The translations under genes and the position numbers were made by a program. Shown here in pieces: positions 22,846 through 29,981 of a stretch of 64,000 nucleotides of DNA (within the stretch, counting starts at the first letter, position 1; each line of letters opens with the position of its first letter). The notes under the pieces are model-generated. The model worked only from the letters and a program-made list of their open reading frames with translations. It searched no databases and was not told the DNA's origin. The stretch spans positions 62,001 to 126,000 of the IMG/VR virus record IMGVR_UViG_3300042336_000327; one strand, written 5' to 3'. Source of the DNA: a virus.

Positions 22846-23588
22846 AAAAACTCCTCACGGCAATCGGTCTATCATTAAGTTTAGTTCTTCCCGCAAGTGC
22901 TGAAAAAATAGTAAAGAAACAACCCACCGTTCCAGCATATAGTCTGGCAGCGATGGGTTGTATGATTCTATTAGAATGTACTGAAGGTGTTGAGAAACTT
23001 ACATCAGAATCAGAATTACTCAAAGCAAAAGAACTTGACCCATTCAGAGAAGAAGTCAAGCGTATTTTAGTAGGACTAGAGAAAGTCAATGTTGGTGTTT
23101 ATATTGCTCCACCCAGATATTTCACACCAAGAACAGTAGGGTTATATAAACCAAAGTATAATCGTCTTTTTATAAATGAAGAGTTACTCAAAGACCCAAG
23201 AGAGTTTCTAGGAACACTACGTCACGAAGGATGGCACGTTGTTCAGGACTGTATGGGTGGTGGAATAGAAACAGCATTTATGGCTCAGGTTCATCAAGAT
23301 GCTGAAATACCATCTTGGGTAATGAAGACCACAAGGCTTTCTTATGAGTCTATGGGTCAAAGTCGTGCTGTGCCTTGGGAGGCAGATGCGAACTGGGCAG
23401 AAGAACAGTTAGGTCAAACGGCAAAGCACCTAGAAATGTGTGCGAAAGGACCACTCTGGGAGCAGGTAAGACCCACTCCGATGACGATGGAATGGTTGAT
23501 TGGATGTGGTTGGATGAAACCCCAAGAAGGTCATAAGGAATATACACCAAATAAAAAAGCAGATTATTGTGTAGAAGGTAAGTTCTAA
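22842..23588 (+). CDS. Secreted zinc metallopeptidase (zincin) candidate
   Basis: ATG 22842 gives a 248-residue product with a signal peptide (MKKLLTAIGLSLSLVLPASA). The motif LRHEGWHVVQDC near residue 128 contains HEGWH, a full HExxH zinc site, and about 50 residues on VPWEADANW supplies an acidic third ligand, the gluzincin pattern. It would act in the host periplasm or outside the cell; the substrate is unknown. Several Cys suggest disulfides. It is flanked by a lipase and a nuclease in a coupled string of genes. Confidence 0.75.
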   Translation: MKKLLTAIGLSLSLVLPASAEKIVKKQPTVPAYSLAAMGCMILLECTEGVEKLTSESELLKAKELDPFREEVKRILVGLEKVNVGVYIAPPRYFTPRTVGLYKPKYNRLFINEELLKDPREFLGTLRHEGWHVVQDCMGGGIETAFMAQVHQDAEIPSWVMKTTRLSYESMGQSRAVPWEADANWAEEQLGQTAKHLEMCAKGPLWEQVRPTPMTMEWLIGCGWMKPQEGHKEYTPNKKADYCVEGKF

Positions 23589-23740
23589 TGCCGCAAGAAT
23601 TTCCTTGGGGAGTAATGGCGATTCTTGGTCCAGGACTTATCTTTGTTTCGTATATCATTTACTATATACTACGGTTAGCAAACGAGGAGATGAAAGATGA
23701 ACACAACATTACCAAAGGAAGTCATTCTAAAGGCAGTTAA
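23588..23740 (+). CDS. Single-span membrane peptide (50 aa)
   Basis: The ATG overlaps the metallopeptidase TAA (TAATG); the frame ends inside the lipase gene. One long hydrophobic helix (MAILGPGLIFVSYIIYYILR) and a short charged tail. The size and topology would suit a pinholin or accessory membrane peptide. No homology seen. Confidence 0.6.
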   Translation: MPQEFPWGVMAILGPGLIFVSYIIYYILRLANEEMKDEHNITKGSHSKGS

Positions 23741-24293
23741 AAACTGTGTTGATGTTTATGCTGATAAGAATGATTTCATTGTAGATAAGAGTATTCCTGG
23801 ATATTGTATTCTCGCAATTGAGGGAACCAACGAAACATCAGACTGGGCAACTAATCTAAAATTCTTATTCCGTAGTGAGGATACTCACAGGGGATTTAAA
23901 GATAATGCTACCAGAACAATTACTGAGTTAGTATTAAACTTTGAGTCACTAGAGAAGGGTAGAAAACTGATTCTTGCGGGACACTCTCTTGGTGGTGCGA
24001 CTGCGACTGTTGTTGCTGACCTTATGCTTAAGTCCGCACCAGACCTAGCAATCATCACAATTGGTTCTCCCCGTCCAGGTGGTAGAGGTTTGAAAGAAAG
24101 ACTGAAGAATGTAGAGCACCTTCGTTTTGTTCACGGCGATGATGTTGTTCCCAAAACTCCACCTTTCTTGACTGGATATGTTCATACTCATCCAGAGATT
24201 CATTTAGAAGATGCTGATGATAAGAGATTTGATGGTGTAGAAGACCATAATGCTGTTTACTATTATAACGCAATTGAGAAGTTACTAAAATGA
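23697..24293 (+). CDS. Lipase class 3-like alpha/beta hydrolase
   Basis: A 198-residue serine hydrolase with the nucleophile elbow GHSLGGATATVVAD near residue 82. A strand then leads to the likely Asp in FVHGDDVVPKTPP, and a His follows (YVHTHPEIH or EDHNAV). GSPRPGG after the elbow is typical of lipase class 3. The expected activity is hydrolysis of acyl esters, perhaps host membrane galactolipids or lipid A. No signal peptide, so it may work from the cytoplasm or during lysis. The stop overlaps the next start. Confidence 0.82.
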   Translation: MNTTLPKEVILKAVKNCVDVYADKNDFIVDKSIPGYCILAIEGTNETSDWATNLKFLFRSEDTHRGFKDNATRTITELVLNFESLEKGRKLILAGHSLGGATATVVADLMLKSAPDLAIITIGSPRPGGRGLKERLKNVEHLRFVHGDDVVPKTPPFLTGYVHTHPEIHLEDADDKRFDGVEDHNAVYYYNAIEKLLK

Positions 24294-24502
24294 AGAACCT
24301 AGCACTTATTTTATCAGCGGCAAGTCTGGCGGTGAGTGGAGCACTATGCTATGGTGCTTATGTGACTTATCAGAAAGCACAGAAGATTCTGGACAACCCA
24401 GAAGAGTTCGTCGGTGCTGTTGTAGAGAAGCAAGTCAGCAAAGCATTTGAGAAACTTCCTATCCCCAAACTAAATACTGAGAAGTTCAAGTTACCTTTCT
24501 GA
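24290..24502 (+). CDS. Small N-terminally anchored protein (70 aa)
   Basis: ATGA overlap with the lipase. The N-terminal helix LALILSAASLAVSGALCYGA is a signal anchor, or possibly a lipoprotein-type signal with a Cys. It continues into a Lys/Glu-rich segment ending KLNTEKFKLPF. TGATGG joins it to the nuclease gene. It could tether a partner to the inner membrane. Confidence 0.62.
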   Translation: MKNLALILSAASLAVSGALCYGAYVTYQKAQKILDNPEEFVGAVVEKQVSKAFEKLPIPKLNTEKFKLPF

Positions 24503-24915
24503 TGGAAAATAAAGATCCATATATTTACAGAATTCGTGAGATTCATAAAGTAGTCGATGGGGATACGATTGATGCGGATATTGATTTAGGGTTTGATATA
24601 TCTCTCACTAAACGTATTCGTCTTGCTGGGGTTGATACTCCCGAAAGTAGAACAACGGATCTCAAAGAGAAGGCAATGGGTCTTGAATCAAAAGAATGGT
24701 TGAAAAAAAAACTTGAAGGTGCTAAAGATATTATTATCAAGACCGAACTTCCAGACAGTACAGAGAAGTATGGAAGAATCATCGGGCATTTGTTTATTAA
24801 TGGACAAGAGACCTCATTGAATAATCAAATGATTGACGAAGGTTATGCTCTTGCTTATGATGGGGGAACAAAAGATAAAAACTTTAGTGTATTGTTAGAG
24901 AAGCGTAAGAAGTAA
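24502..24915 (+). CDS. Thermonuclease-like (staphylococcal nuclease fold) protein
   Basis: A 137-residue SNase-fold protein: VVDGDTIDADID gives the metal-binding Asp, IRLAGVDTPES holds the catalytic Arg and Glu, and KYGRIIGHLF the second Arg. These enzymes cut DNA and RNA using calcium. No signal peptide precedes it. It could degrade host nucleic acid. Convergent with the reverse-strand operon that ends one base downstream, with no visible terminator between. Confidence 0.88.
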   Translation: MENKDPYIYRIREIHKVVDGDTIDADIDLGFDISLTKRIRLAGVDTPESRTTDLKEKAMGLESKEWLKKKLEGAKDIIIKTELPDSTEKYGRIIGHLFINGQETSLNNQMIDEGYALAYDGGTKDKNFSVLLEKRKK

Positions 24916-25590
24916 TCACTTTGAGTGAAACTTTTTGTATTGTTCTTTCTTTTGATTCTTCTGTTCTTTCTTCAGTAACTTATTTACTTTTTTAAGAGAC
25001 TGACTTTTTTCAAACGCAAAATAAACTTGAAGTTCATAGGGGGTAAGGTCTCTGCTTAAGAGTTTCTTACCCCTTACAAATATCTGTTGAACAATAGGTT
25101 TCATCTTACCTACCATCCATTCCACCAAAGATTTCCCAACAAGAGCCGCAGCAACAGAAGCAGTAGCAGTGGTGCCAGCAAGAATAACCTGCTCTTTAGG
25201 TGGGATAGGGACTTCTCCGACGATTGGTACTTCAATGACGGGCACTCCTAAGTTACTAGTTTTGGGTGCATCATCGGAAATAATCCGATTATCCTGGGGG
25301 GTTTGAACAGATGGAGGCAGTTGAGGGGTAGGGGTAGCATCAGGAAGTCCTCTGGTCTTTTCTTCTTTCTCTTCCTGCTGTTTCTTTTGCTCTGCCCTTA
25401 CTGCAGCATCAAACTCTTCTTGAGTCGGCACATCAATTATTGGATATTTGATAGTTGTATCAGGCATATTAATGATGGGCATATTAATTTCGGGTATAAT
25501 AGTTCTACCCGTTCTGCGAGTCACAGGAGGTTCTATAGTTGGAATAATCGGTGGAGGATTACTTCTTATTTGGATTGGTCTGATTTCCAT
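24916..25590 (-). CDS. Pro-rich protein of unknown function, last gene of a reverse-strand operon
   Basis: A 224-residue protein whose first ~120 residues are Pro/Ile-rich with repeated short units (EINMPIINMP, VPVIEVPIVGEVPIPP), a likely extended segment. A hydrophobic helix follows (ILAGTTATASVAAALVG), then a Lys/Gln-rich coiled tail (LKKVNKLLKKEQKNQKKEQ). No signal peptide. It could be an inner-membrane partner with a periplasm-spanning Pro-rich arm, vaguely TonB-like. It overlaps the upstream secreted-protein gene by 32 bp. Confidence 0.68.
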   Translation of the reverse strand: MEIRPIQIRSNPPPIIPTIEPPVTRRTGRTIIPEINMPIINMPDTTIKYPIIDVPTQEEFDAAVRAEQKKQQEEKEEKTRGLPDATPTPQLPPSVQTPQDNRIISDDAPKTSNLGVPVIEVPIVGEVPIPPKEQVILAGTTATASVAAALVGKSLVEWMVGKMKPIVQQIFVRGKKLLSRDLTPYELQVYFAFEKSQSLKKVNKLLKKEQKNQKKEQYKKFHSK

Positions 25591-26146
25591 TTGCTACATC
25601 CTGTACTCGTGGATACTTCACAACGACATCAGCACAAATTTTCGCATAAGGACTTTCTGGGTGAAATGAAATTCCATTCTTCATTGCTTCACCACACTTT
25701 AATAATCTGACTAACTCAAAGTCCAAACGTGCTTTATCTGCTTCTGCTTGTTGTCTTGTAATCTCTGTACGAACCCTTGCTTTACAGAGTTCTTGAAATG
25801 AACCATCAAGAGGGATGGAAAATCCTGCTGATAAACCAGTGTTCAGAGAGTTTTGTTGATAAGTTGTTGGGTCGGTGCTACCAGATAGACTATTGTATCC
25901 AAAGGTCTGTAAGTTCAGTGTAGGTCCCTGGCAAGAAACACCAGAACCATAAGTATTCACAGAAAAAGGACCCTGAAGCACCTGTACTGCCTGGTTGGTT
26001 ACATTACCAGTCGCAGATGCTGAGGGTCCTGCAATATTCGTATTAGATGGTGCTTCTGCAAATGCAGGTGCCGCTAAACCGATTATTGTGTAAAGACAGA
26101 TATAGAATTTGTTACCGATTCTTCGGTAGTTTTGCGATCTATCCAT
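25559..26146 (-). CDS. Secreted protein of unknown function (195 aa)
   Basis: ATG at 26146 on the reverse strand. A basic n-region (MDRSQNYRRIGNK) and core FYICLYTIIGLAAPAFA form a signal peptide, cleaved before EAPSNT. The mature part is Gly/Ser/Thr/Asn-rich (GPFSVNTYGSGVSC), with a helical Cys-containing C-terminal half (QELCKARVRTEITRQQAEAD). Four Cys could form disulfides in the periplasm. No family recognised. Overlaps the upstream gene by 64 bp, so expression is probably coupled. Confidence 0.68.
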   Translation of the reverse strand: MDRSQNYRRIGNKFYICLYTIIGLAAPAFAEAPSNTNIAGPSASATGNVTNQAVQVLQGPFSVNTYGSGVSCQGPTLNLQTFGYNSLSGSTDPTTYQQNSLNTGLSAGFSIPLDGSFQELCKARVRTEITRQQAEADKARLDFELVRLLKCGEAMKNGISFHPESPYAKICADVVVKYPRVQDVANGNQTNPNKK

Positions 26147-26445
26147 GTTTCTTTCGCAATTCCAGGAGTCAAGTGTGTTTCACTAAACTGGAACGGAGCA
26201 CCTTGATTGATGATGGTGTAGTTCGCTCCTGGAGCAGGTGTTCCAGGGATGTTGATATTAGTACCAGTGACTGTATAAGATGTCCCAGTGGTATATTCTA
26301 TTTGTTTGATAACTTCAATCACTTCAGTACGAGTTTTAGTCTCAGAAGTAATTGTGCCACTCGTAAAGTTAGGAGTGAGGGGCGCAGCATAGCAGGGAGA
26401 TATAAGTCCCGCTGCTGCCAGCAAAACGGGAGTTATGTGTCTCAC
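26083..26445 (-). CDS. Secreted beta-type protein, paralogue of the next gene upstream (120 aa)
   Basis: Signal peptide MRHITPVLLAAAGLISPCYA, cleavage before APLTPN. The mature part contains GTSYTVTGTNIN, then a variable stretch, then a QGAPFQFSET block. The adjacent 26442-26903 protein has GASYAVSGTNIN and NGQAFSFSET at similar spacing, so the two are paralogues. A repetitive Thr/Ile-rich segment (ETKTRTEVIEVIKQ) precedes the motif. Extracellular or periplasmic beta protein; function unknown. Confidence 0.68.
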   Translation of the reverse strand: MRHITPVLLAAAGLISPCYAAPLTPNFTSGTITSETKTRTEVIEVIKQIEYTTGTSYTVTGTNINIPGTPAPGANYTIINQGAPFQFSETHLTPGIAKETWIDRKTTEESVTNSISVFTQ

Positions 26446-26903
26446 TTGAATACGCTTAACTCAATGGTTCTTTGTGCTGTTGCGCTGCTTCCAGGACCAC
26501 CAGCAGTGACTGTAGGAACACCAGTTCCACTCAGAGTACCTGCCAGAGAACCTTTATCTCCACCTAACTGAGTAGTAGAGTTGCTATAAAGGTTGGGAGA
26601 AGCAATTGTTCCAGAAGCTGCCGACTGACTGGTAACATCAGTATCTGCAGTAATTGATGTTTCAGAGAAACTAAATGCTTGTCCGTTTGTGTTGATCGCA
26701 TAGGAACCTGCGCCGCCAACTCCTCCAAGAGTTGTTACATTAATGTTTGTGCCAGAGACAGCGTAGGAAGCTCCTACTCTTTCTGATTGAACCGCCGCAC
26801 CCTGAACGCTTAATTGAATTGAGTCAGTGATTTTTGATGTGATTTCGCCAGCAAAAGCAGGAGTAGTAAGGAATAACGAAAAGATAAGTGCTAATCTTTT
26901 CAT
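26442..26903 (-). CDS. Secreted beta-type protein, first gene of the reverse-strand operon (153 aa)
   Basis: Signal peptide MKRLALIFSLFLTTPAFA, then GEITSKITDSIQLSVQG. Contains GASYAVSGTNIN and NGQAFSFSET, shared with the gene it precedes, and a Ser/Gly/Thr-rich remainder with little charge. A CTAAATA motif on this strand (26929-26935) lies 26 bp upstream. Low complexity and secretion suggest a surface fibre or an adhesin-like product, but no known family is evident. Confidence 0.7.
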   Translation of the reverse strand: MKRLALIFSLFLTTPAFAGEITSKITDSIQLSVQGAAVQSERVGASYAVSGTNINVTTLGGVGGAGSYAINTNGQAFSFSETSITADTDVTSQSAASGTIASPNLYSNSTTQLGGDKGSLAGTLSGTGVPTVTAGGPGSSATAQRTIELSVFK

Positions 26904-26928
26904 TGTTCTAGTGGTGATGAACTATTTG

Positions 26929-26935
26929 TATTTAG
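26929..26935 (-). promoter_or_regulatory. Late-promoter-like motif CTAAATA (reverse strand)
   Basis: Reads CTAAATA on the reverse strand, 26 bp upstream of the ATG at 26903; the only promoter-like element seen for the four-gene reverse operon. Confidence 0.5.
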
Positions 26936-26959
26936 TAAGACACTTCTTTAATTGGCACC

Positions 26960-27110
26960 TTGACAAAACCTAAATATTAACTTATTATGTACAAACCCGC
27001 TACAAAATGGCGGGTTTCTTATTATTAGTCCTTGACGTGACAATTAGAGCCGTGGGGTCTGCCCTCTGAGAAGAGGGAAGTGCGCTTTCCCTATACGGAT
27101 GTAGAGTTCA
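26960..27110 (+). promoter_or_regulatory. Divergent intergenic region: sigma70-like promoter and structured leader
   Basis: TTGACA (26960-26965), 17 bp, TATTAT (26983-26988). The predicted transcript then starts with a hairpin, AAACCCGC (26993-27000) and GCGGGTTT (27010-27017), and a second, CCCTC/GAGGG (about 27060-27076). A CTAAATA (26970-26976) lies within the spacer. The untranslated leader before ATG 27121 is about 125 nt and could be regulatory. A 13-residue ORF (MYKPATKWRVSYY) overlies the first hairpin. Confidence 0.5.
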
Positions 27111-27120
27111 ATCAAATTTA

Positions 27121-27741
27121 ATGCAAAATATCTTTACAGTAGCCCTGCCTCTCCTGGCAACGGTTACAACATCGACGGCAACACTGCCATTCGTAAACTA
27201 CAAAATGGACGGTCCTCCGCCCCCTGTAGTTGAAGAGACAGCGACCAGAGAGGTTGCTCAACCTGAAAAGCCAAAAGAGAAAAGGCTAATTTGTAAAGGG
27301 TGTAATGAAAATGAGAATGCTACCCTGGCATATTTCCAGGATCGTGGTATTAAAGACAGAAACGCCCTTGCTACCATCATGGGCAATATTAGACAAGAAT
27401 CAACATTCGTGCCTAATATTTGCGAAGGAGGTAGCAGAACCAGTTGGGGTAACTGCGGACGCGGTTACGGACTGATTCAATGGACATCTGCCAACCGTTA
27501 TTATGGATTGGGTGATTTTGCTAAGAAGTTTGGTGGTTCGCCATCAAATCTTCACACGCAACTTCGTTATCTAACAAATGAAGTCCAGTGGAAAGAGATT
27601 GAGGAGCGTATGAAGACTCCTGGTAAATCAATTAACCGCTACATGGACTATGCGTATAGTTGGATTGGTTGGGGGCATCATGGTGCTCGCACTTCGTATG
27701 CTCATGATTATGCCAACCGACTGATCACGGTAGAAGTTTAA
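27121..27741 (+). CDS. Phage tail lysozyme-type (lysozyme2 family) muralytic enzyme
   Basis: A 206-residue protein. The first ~25 residues (MQNIFTVALPLLATVTTS) resemble a signal anchor. After a Pro/Glu/Lys linker, the catalytic domain begins near residue 64 with NATLAYFQDRGIKDRNALAT and carries IMGNIRQESTFVPN, with the likely catalytic Glu in RQES, then YGLIQWTSANR, characteristic of the phage tail-lysozyme family. It should cleave peptidoglycan. With the GH24 lysozyme at 19315 the window holds two wall hydrolases, of which this one looks exported or membrane-anchored. Confidence 0.8.
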   Translation: MQNIFTVALPLLATVTTSTATLPFVNYKMDGPPPPVVEETATREVAQPEKPKEKRLICKGCNENENATLAYFQDRGIKDRNALATIMGNIRQESTFVPNICEGGSRTSWGNCGRGYGLIQWTSANRYYGLGDFAKKFGGSPSNLHTQLRYLTNEVQWKEIEERMKTPGKSINRYMDYAYSWIGWGHHGARTSYAHDYANRLITVEV

Positions 27742-27776
27742 TATATAAGGGGAGTGCTGCAGAACTCCCCTTTCTT

Positions 27777-28199
27777 ATGTTTAACTTTAACTTCGGTAAG
27801 AAGAAAACTGATAAGAAACAACTGCTCATAGTTGGTGTCGTATTATCAAGTCTTATTGCAGCACTTTCACAATGTACAAAAATTCCCGATCACGCACTTT
27901 GGGACTTATTGGATGAAGTTCAACGTAAATATTTCCCGAACGGGATTTTGAATGAACTTATTTTGCAAGATCCTCACGCGGTAGAACGCAGAGTCAAGCG
28001 TGATATAGATCGAGCAATTGATGAAGTCACACCTGAGTATGATCGCATTATTTCTGAATCAAATAAAAGATATCAACCTCAGTATATTGAAGAAAAAAAT
28101 GACGATTCAGTGTGCTATACTGATGAATGTAAAAAACTTGCTCCTCCCATGAGGATTTGCTCTCCTTGGATTGAAAATTGTTCAAATGAAAGTATTTAA
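27777..28199 (+). CDS. Membrane-anchored protein of unknown function (140 aa)
   Basis: A basic N-terminus (NFGKKKTDKKQ) precedes one membrane helix (LLIVGVVLSSLIAALSQC). The remainder is hydrophilic and helical with a Cys-rich tail (CYTDECKKLAPP, CSPWIENC). This suggests an inner-membrane anchor with a periplasmic, possibly disulfide-bonded domain. Size and order would suit a spanin-like role next to the lysozyme-type gene, but I see no specific homology. It overlaps the following oxygenase gene by 14 bp. Confidence 0.62.
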   Translation: MFNFNFGKKKTDKKQLLIVGVVLSSLIAALSQCTKIPDHALWDLLDEVQRKYFPNGILNELILQDPHAVERRVKRDIDRAIDEVTPEYDRIISESNKRYQPQYIEEKNDDSVCYTDECKKLAPPMRICSPWIENCSNESI

Positions 28200-28692
28200 A
28201 GATAGTATTAGTTTAGATTTGTGGAAAAAATGTCTTGATGATGTTAATTCCAATCTCTCCGATAGTTGGAAAGTTAGTACCTTTGCTTGGCCAAGGTATG
28301 CAACACTGGGTATTTCTGGAAACTGTCTATTCAGAAAAGTAAATCCAGAATTGAGATTAGAAATACTCGAAGAAATTAAAGATATTTTACCCTATTGTAA
28401 TAAAATATCCATGAATTATCATGTAACGCTACCTAACGGTGGTATCGCACTTCATGATGATTCTAATCATAAATTTGGTGCAACTATATACTTAAACAAA
28501 GAATGGCATATTAATCATGGTGGATTATTTGTGTGGCAAGAAGAGCAAGAGGATGGTAGTTCTATCATGAAAGCCCTAGTTCCAGAATGTAGGTCTTTAG
28601 TTTTGAATGATATTCATGAAGGTCATGTCGTAACATTAGTCTCAAATTATTTACCAGAACCAAGAATTTCGATTCAAATTTTTGGATCTTGA
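28186..28692 (+). CDS. 2-oxoglutarate/Fe(II)-dependent oxygenase-like protein
   Basis: I chose ATG 28186 over an upstream TTG. The 168-residue product has the HxD ligands in GIALHDDSNHKFG, a distal His in NDIHEGHVVTLVS and an Arg in EPRISIQIF. The strand pattern FGATIYLNKEWHINHGG is typical of prolyl 4-hydroxylase-like oxygenases. Substrate unknown. It is not closely similar to the 2473-4066 trio. A tRNA promoter begins inside its last codons. Confidence 0.72.
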   Translation: MKVFKDSISLDLWKKCLDDVNSNLSDSWKVSTFAWPRYATLGISGNCLFRKVNPELRLEILEEIKDILPYCNKISMNYHVTLPNGGIALHDDSNHKFGATIYLNKEWHINHGGLFVWQEEQEDGSSIMKALVPECRSLVLNDIHEGHVVTLVSNYLPEPRISIQIFGS

Positions 28693-28717
28693 CGATTCGC
28701 ACCGTATCTGGTATGAT
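28689..28717 (+). promoter_or_regulatory. Sigma70-like promoter of the tRNA cluster
   Basis: TTGACG (28689-28694), 17 bp, TATGAT (28712-28717), overlapping the oxygenase stop codon. It precedes tRNA-Arg by about 85 bp. The 28720-28801 leader contains GC-rich arms (GGCGGGGG, CCCCTCC) that may fold but is no tRNA I can recognise. Confidence 0.65.
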
Positions 28718-28801
28718 TGTCTCATAGGCGGCGGGGGTTCAAACTCCGTATAAGACCTGCCCCTCCTTGCCCACTGGGTCGATAAAGATGGGAGGTCTCT
28801 T

Positions 28802-28875
<74 letters not shown>

Positions 28876-28878
28876 CCA

Positions 28879-28958
28879 GCCCGAGTGGTGTAATTGGTAG
28901 CCACGCATGACTTAGGATCATGTTCTTCGGAGTGGAGGTTCGAGTCCTCTCTCGGGCA
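28879..28958 (+). tRNA. tRNA-Leu (anticodon TAG)
   Basis: An 80-nt class II tRNA with acceptor GCCCGAG/CTCGGGC, anticodon loop CTTAGGA (TAG), a short variable arm (GTTCTTCGGAGT) and T arm GAGGTTCGAGTCCTC. Discriminator A. Three bases after tRNA-Arg. Confidence 0.94.
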
Positions 28959-29007
28959 TTGGAGATTTTATTCTCCATACACACACAAACACACAAGGAG
29001 TAAAACA

Positions 29008-29205
29008 ATGACACCTTACGAACTGCGCTTTGAAATTTTTAAGCAAGCTTACGGTCAGGCGCAAGATGAGTTTCACGCAAACTATAATCTTGCAGAAATG
29101 TGGAATAGGGATAGAAATGTAAAAATGGATTATCCAGAGTTTCCTACATATGAAGAGGTTGAAGCACTTGCTGATAAAATCAATACTTTTGTAAGTTCCA
29201 AATAA
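29008..29205 (+). CDS. Small conserved-type protein within the tRNA cluster (65 aa)
   Basis: ATG 29008 follows AAGGAG at 28995-29000. The product (MTPYELRFEIFKQAYGQAQD, later FPTYEEVEALADKINTF) is acidic and helical and of a type common in cyanophages. Function unknown. It is followed by a GGGGTG/CACCCC hairpin with a GCAA loop (29212-29227). Confidence 0.75.
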   Translation: MTPYELRFEIFKQAYGQAQDEFHANYNLAEMWNRDRNVKMDYPEFPTYEEVEALADKINTFVSSK

Positions 29206-29236
29206 AATAGTGGGGTGGCAACACCCCCGTTAGTAT

Positions 29237-29308
29237 TCCCCCTTGGCGCAGCGGTAGCGCAAACGACTGTTAATCGTAGGGTCCCTGGTTCGAATCCAGG
29301 AGGGGGAG
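29237..29308 (+). tRNA. tRNA-Asn (anticodon GTT)
   Basis: A 72-nt cloverleaf: acceptor TCCCCCT/AGGGGGA, anticodon loop TGTTAAT in stem CGAC-type, T arm CCTGGTTCGAATCCAGG, discriminator G. Confidence 0.95.
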
Positions 29309-29398
29309 TTGGAAGTGATCCTGCGATAACCTCAAGAGCACTCCTTCCAACTAAAACCTAGAATATTTCTAGGTCAGGGGGATGGCCTCCCCTGTTTC
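29309..29398 (+). other. Spacer with three inverted repeats between tRNA-Asn and tRNA-Thr
   Basis: TTGGAAG/CTTCCAA, CCTAG-AATATTT-CTAGG and CAGGGG/CCCCTG lie one after another in 90 bp without a U-run. These may be processing stems of the tRNA transcript. No gene seen. Confidence 0.4.
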
Positions 29399-29471
29399 GC
29401 CCTTGTAGCTCAGCTGGTAGAGCGCGGCTTTTGTAAAGCCGATGTCGCAAGTTCAAGTCTTGTCGGGGGCT
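29399..29471 (+). tRNA. tRNA-Thr (anticodon TGT)
   Basis: A 73-nt cloverleaf: acceptor GCCCTTG/CGGGGGC with two G-U pairs, D arm AGCTCAGCTGGTAGAGC, anticodon loop TTTGTAA (TGT) in stem CGGCT/AGCCG, T arm AGTTCAAGTCT. Discriminator T. Confidence 0.93.
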
Positions 29472-29478
29472 CTTACAA

Positions 29479-29511
29479 TATACACTTCCTAAATAAGGAA
29501 GTGTATAAATA
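29479..29511 (+). promoter_or_regulatory. Perfect 12-bp hairpin with late motifs upstream of an HNH endonuclease
   Basis: TATACACTTCCT (29479-29490) and AGGAAGTGTATA (29496-29507) pair perfectly around AAATA. The loop region reads CTAAATA (29489-29495), and an exact TATAAATA (29504-29511) overlaps the 3' arm. ATG 29532 follows after 20 bp. It may end the tRNA transcript, start a late endonuclease transcript, or both. Confidence 0.65.
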
Positions 29512-29531
29512 CTAATAGATAAACTTTTTAT

Positions 29532-29981
29532 ATGTCTATTAAAAATTTATATTCTGATGAGGAAATAAAATCTTTTCTTTTAGAAAGTTCTTCTTTTTGG
29601 CAGTTTTGTAAAAAACTTGGATATACTAATAAAAGCGGAACTACTTATGATATTGTAAAAAAAGACCTTGATAATAGAGGAATTAAACTTCCTATTTTTA
29701 GGAAGGGTGGTAAAAGCACCAAAAAGAAAACTCACTCTGAAATTTTTTGCGAATTTTCTACTTATGATAGAAAAGATTTAAAAAAGAGAATATTGAAAGA
29801 TGATATATTAAAGTATGAATGTTTAAAGTGTGGTATATCTGAATGGATGGGAAATCCAATATCACTACAAATAGACCATATTAATGGTGTAAATAACGAC
29901 AACCGAGTAGAAAATTTAAGATTTTTATGTCCAAATTGCCACTCTCAGACAGATACTTGGGGAAATAAAAAAAGGGCTTGA
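29532..29981 (+). CDS. HNH homing endonuclease
   Basis: A 149-residue protein inserted in the tRNA cluster. The C-terminal HNH domain shows YECLKCGISEW, then LQIDHINGVNNDNRVENLRF, then CPNCHSQTDTWGNKK: zinc cysteines, the catalytic His and the Asn. The N-terminal half (EEIKSFLLESSSFWQFCKKL) is a likely helix-turn-helix for target recognition. It is AT-rich and free-standing between tRNA-Thr and tRNA-Gly, which suggests a mobile element cutting near a tRNA locus. The promoter for tRNA-Gly begins in its stop codon. Confidence 0.88.
   Translation: MSIKNLYSDEEIKSFLLESSSFWQFCKKLGYTNKSGTTYDIVKKDLDNRGIKLPIFRKGGKSTKKKTHSEIFCEFSTYDRKDLKKRILKDDILKYECLKCGISEWMGNPISLQIDHINGVNNDNRVENLRFLCPNCHSQTDTWGNKKRA

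Noticed and set aside
25303-26571. Forward-strand ORFs of 73-174 residues opposite the secreted operon
   Set aside because: The reverse-strand genes have signal peptides, coupled starts and paralogy; the forward ORFs have none of these and look like shadows.
28720-28801. A possible degenerate tRNA (GGGGGTTCAAACTCC looks like a T arm)
   Set aside because: No matching acceptor or anticodon stem could be placed around it; the five-base T stem does not pair canonically.
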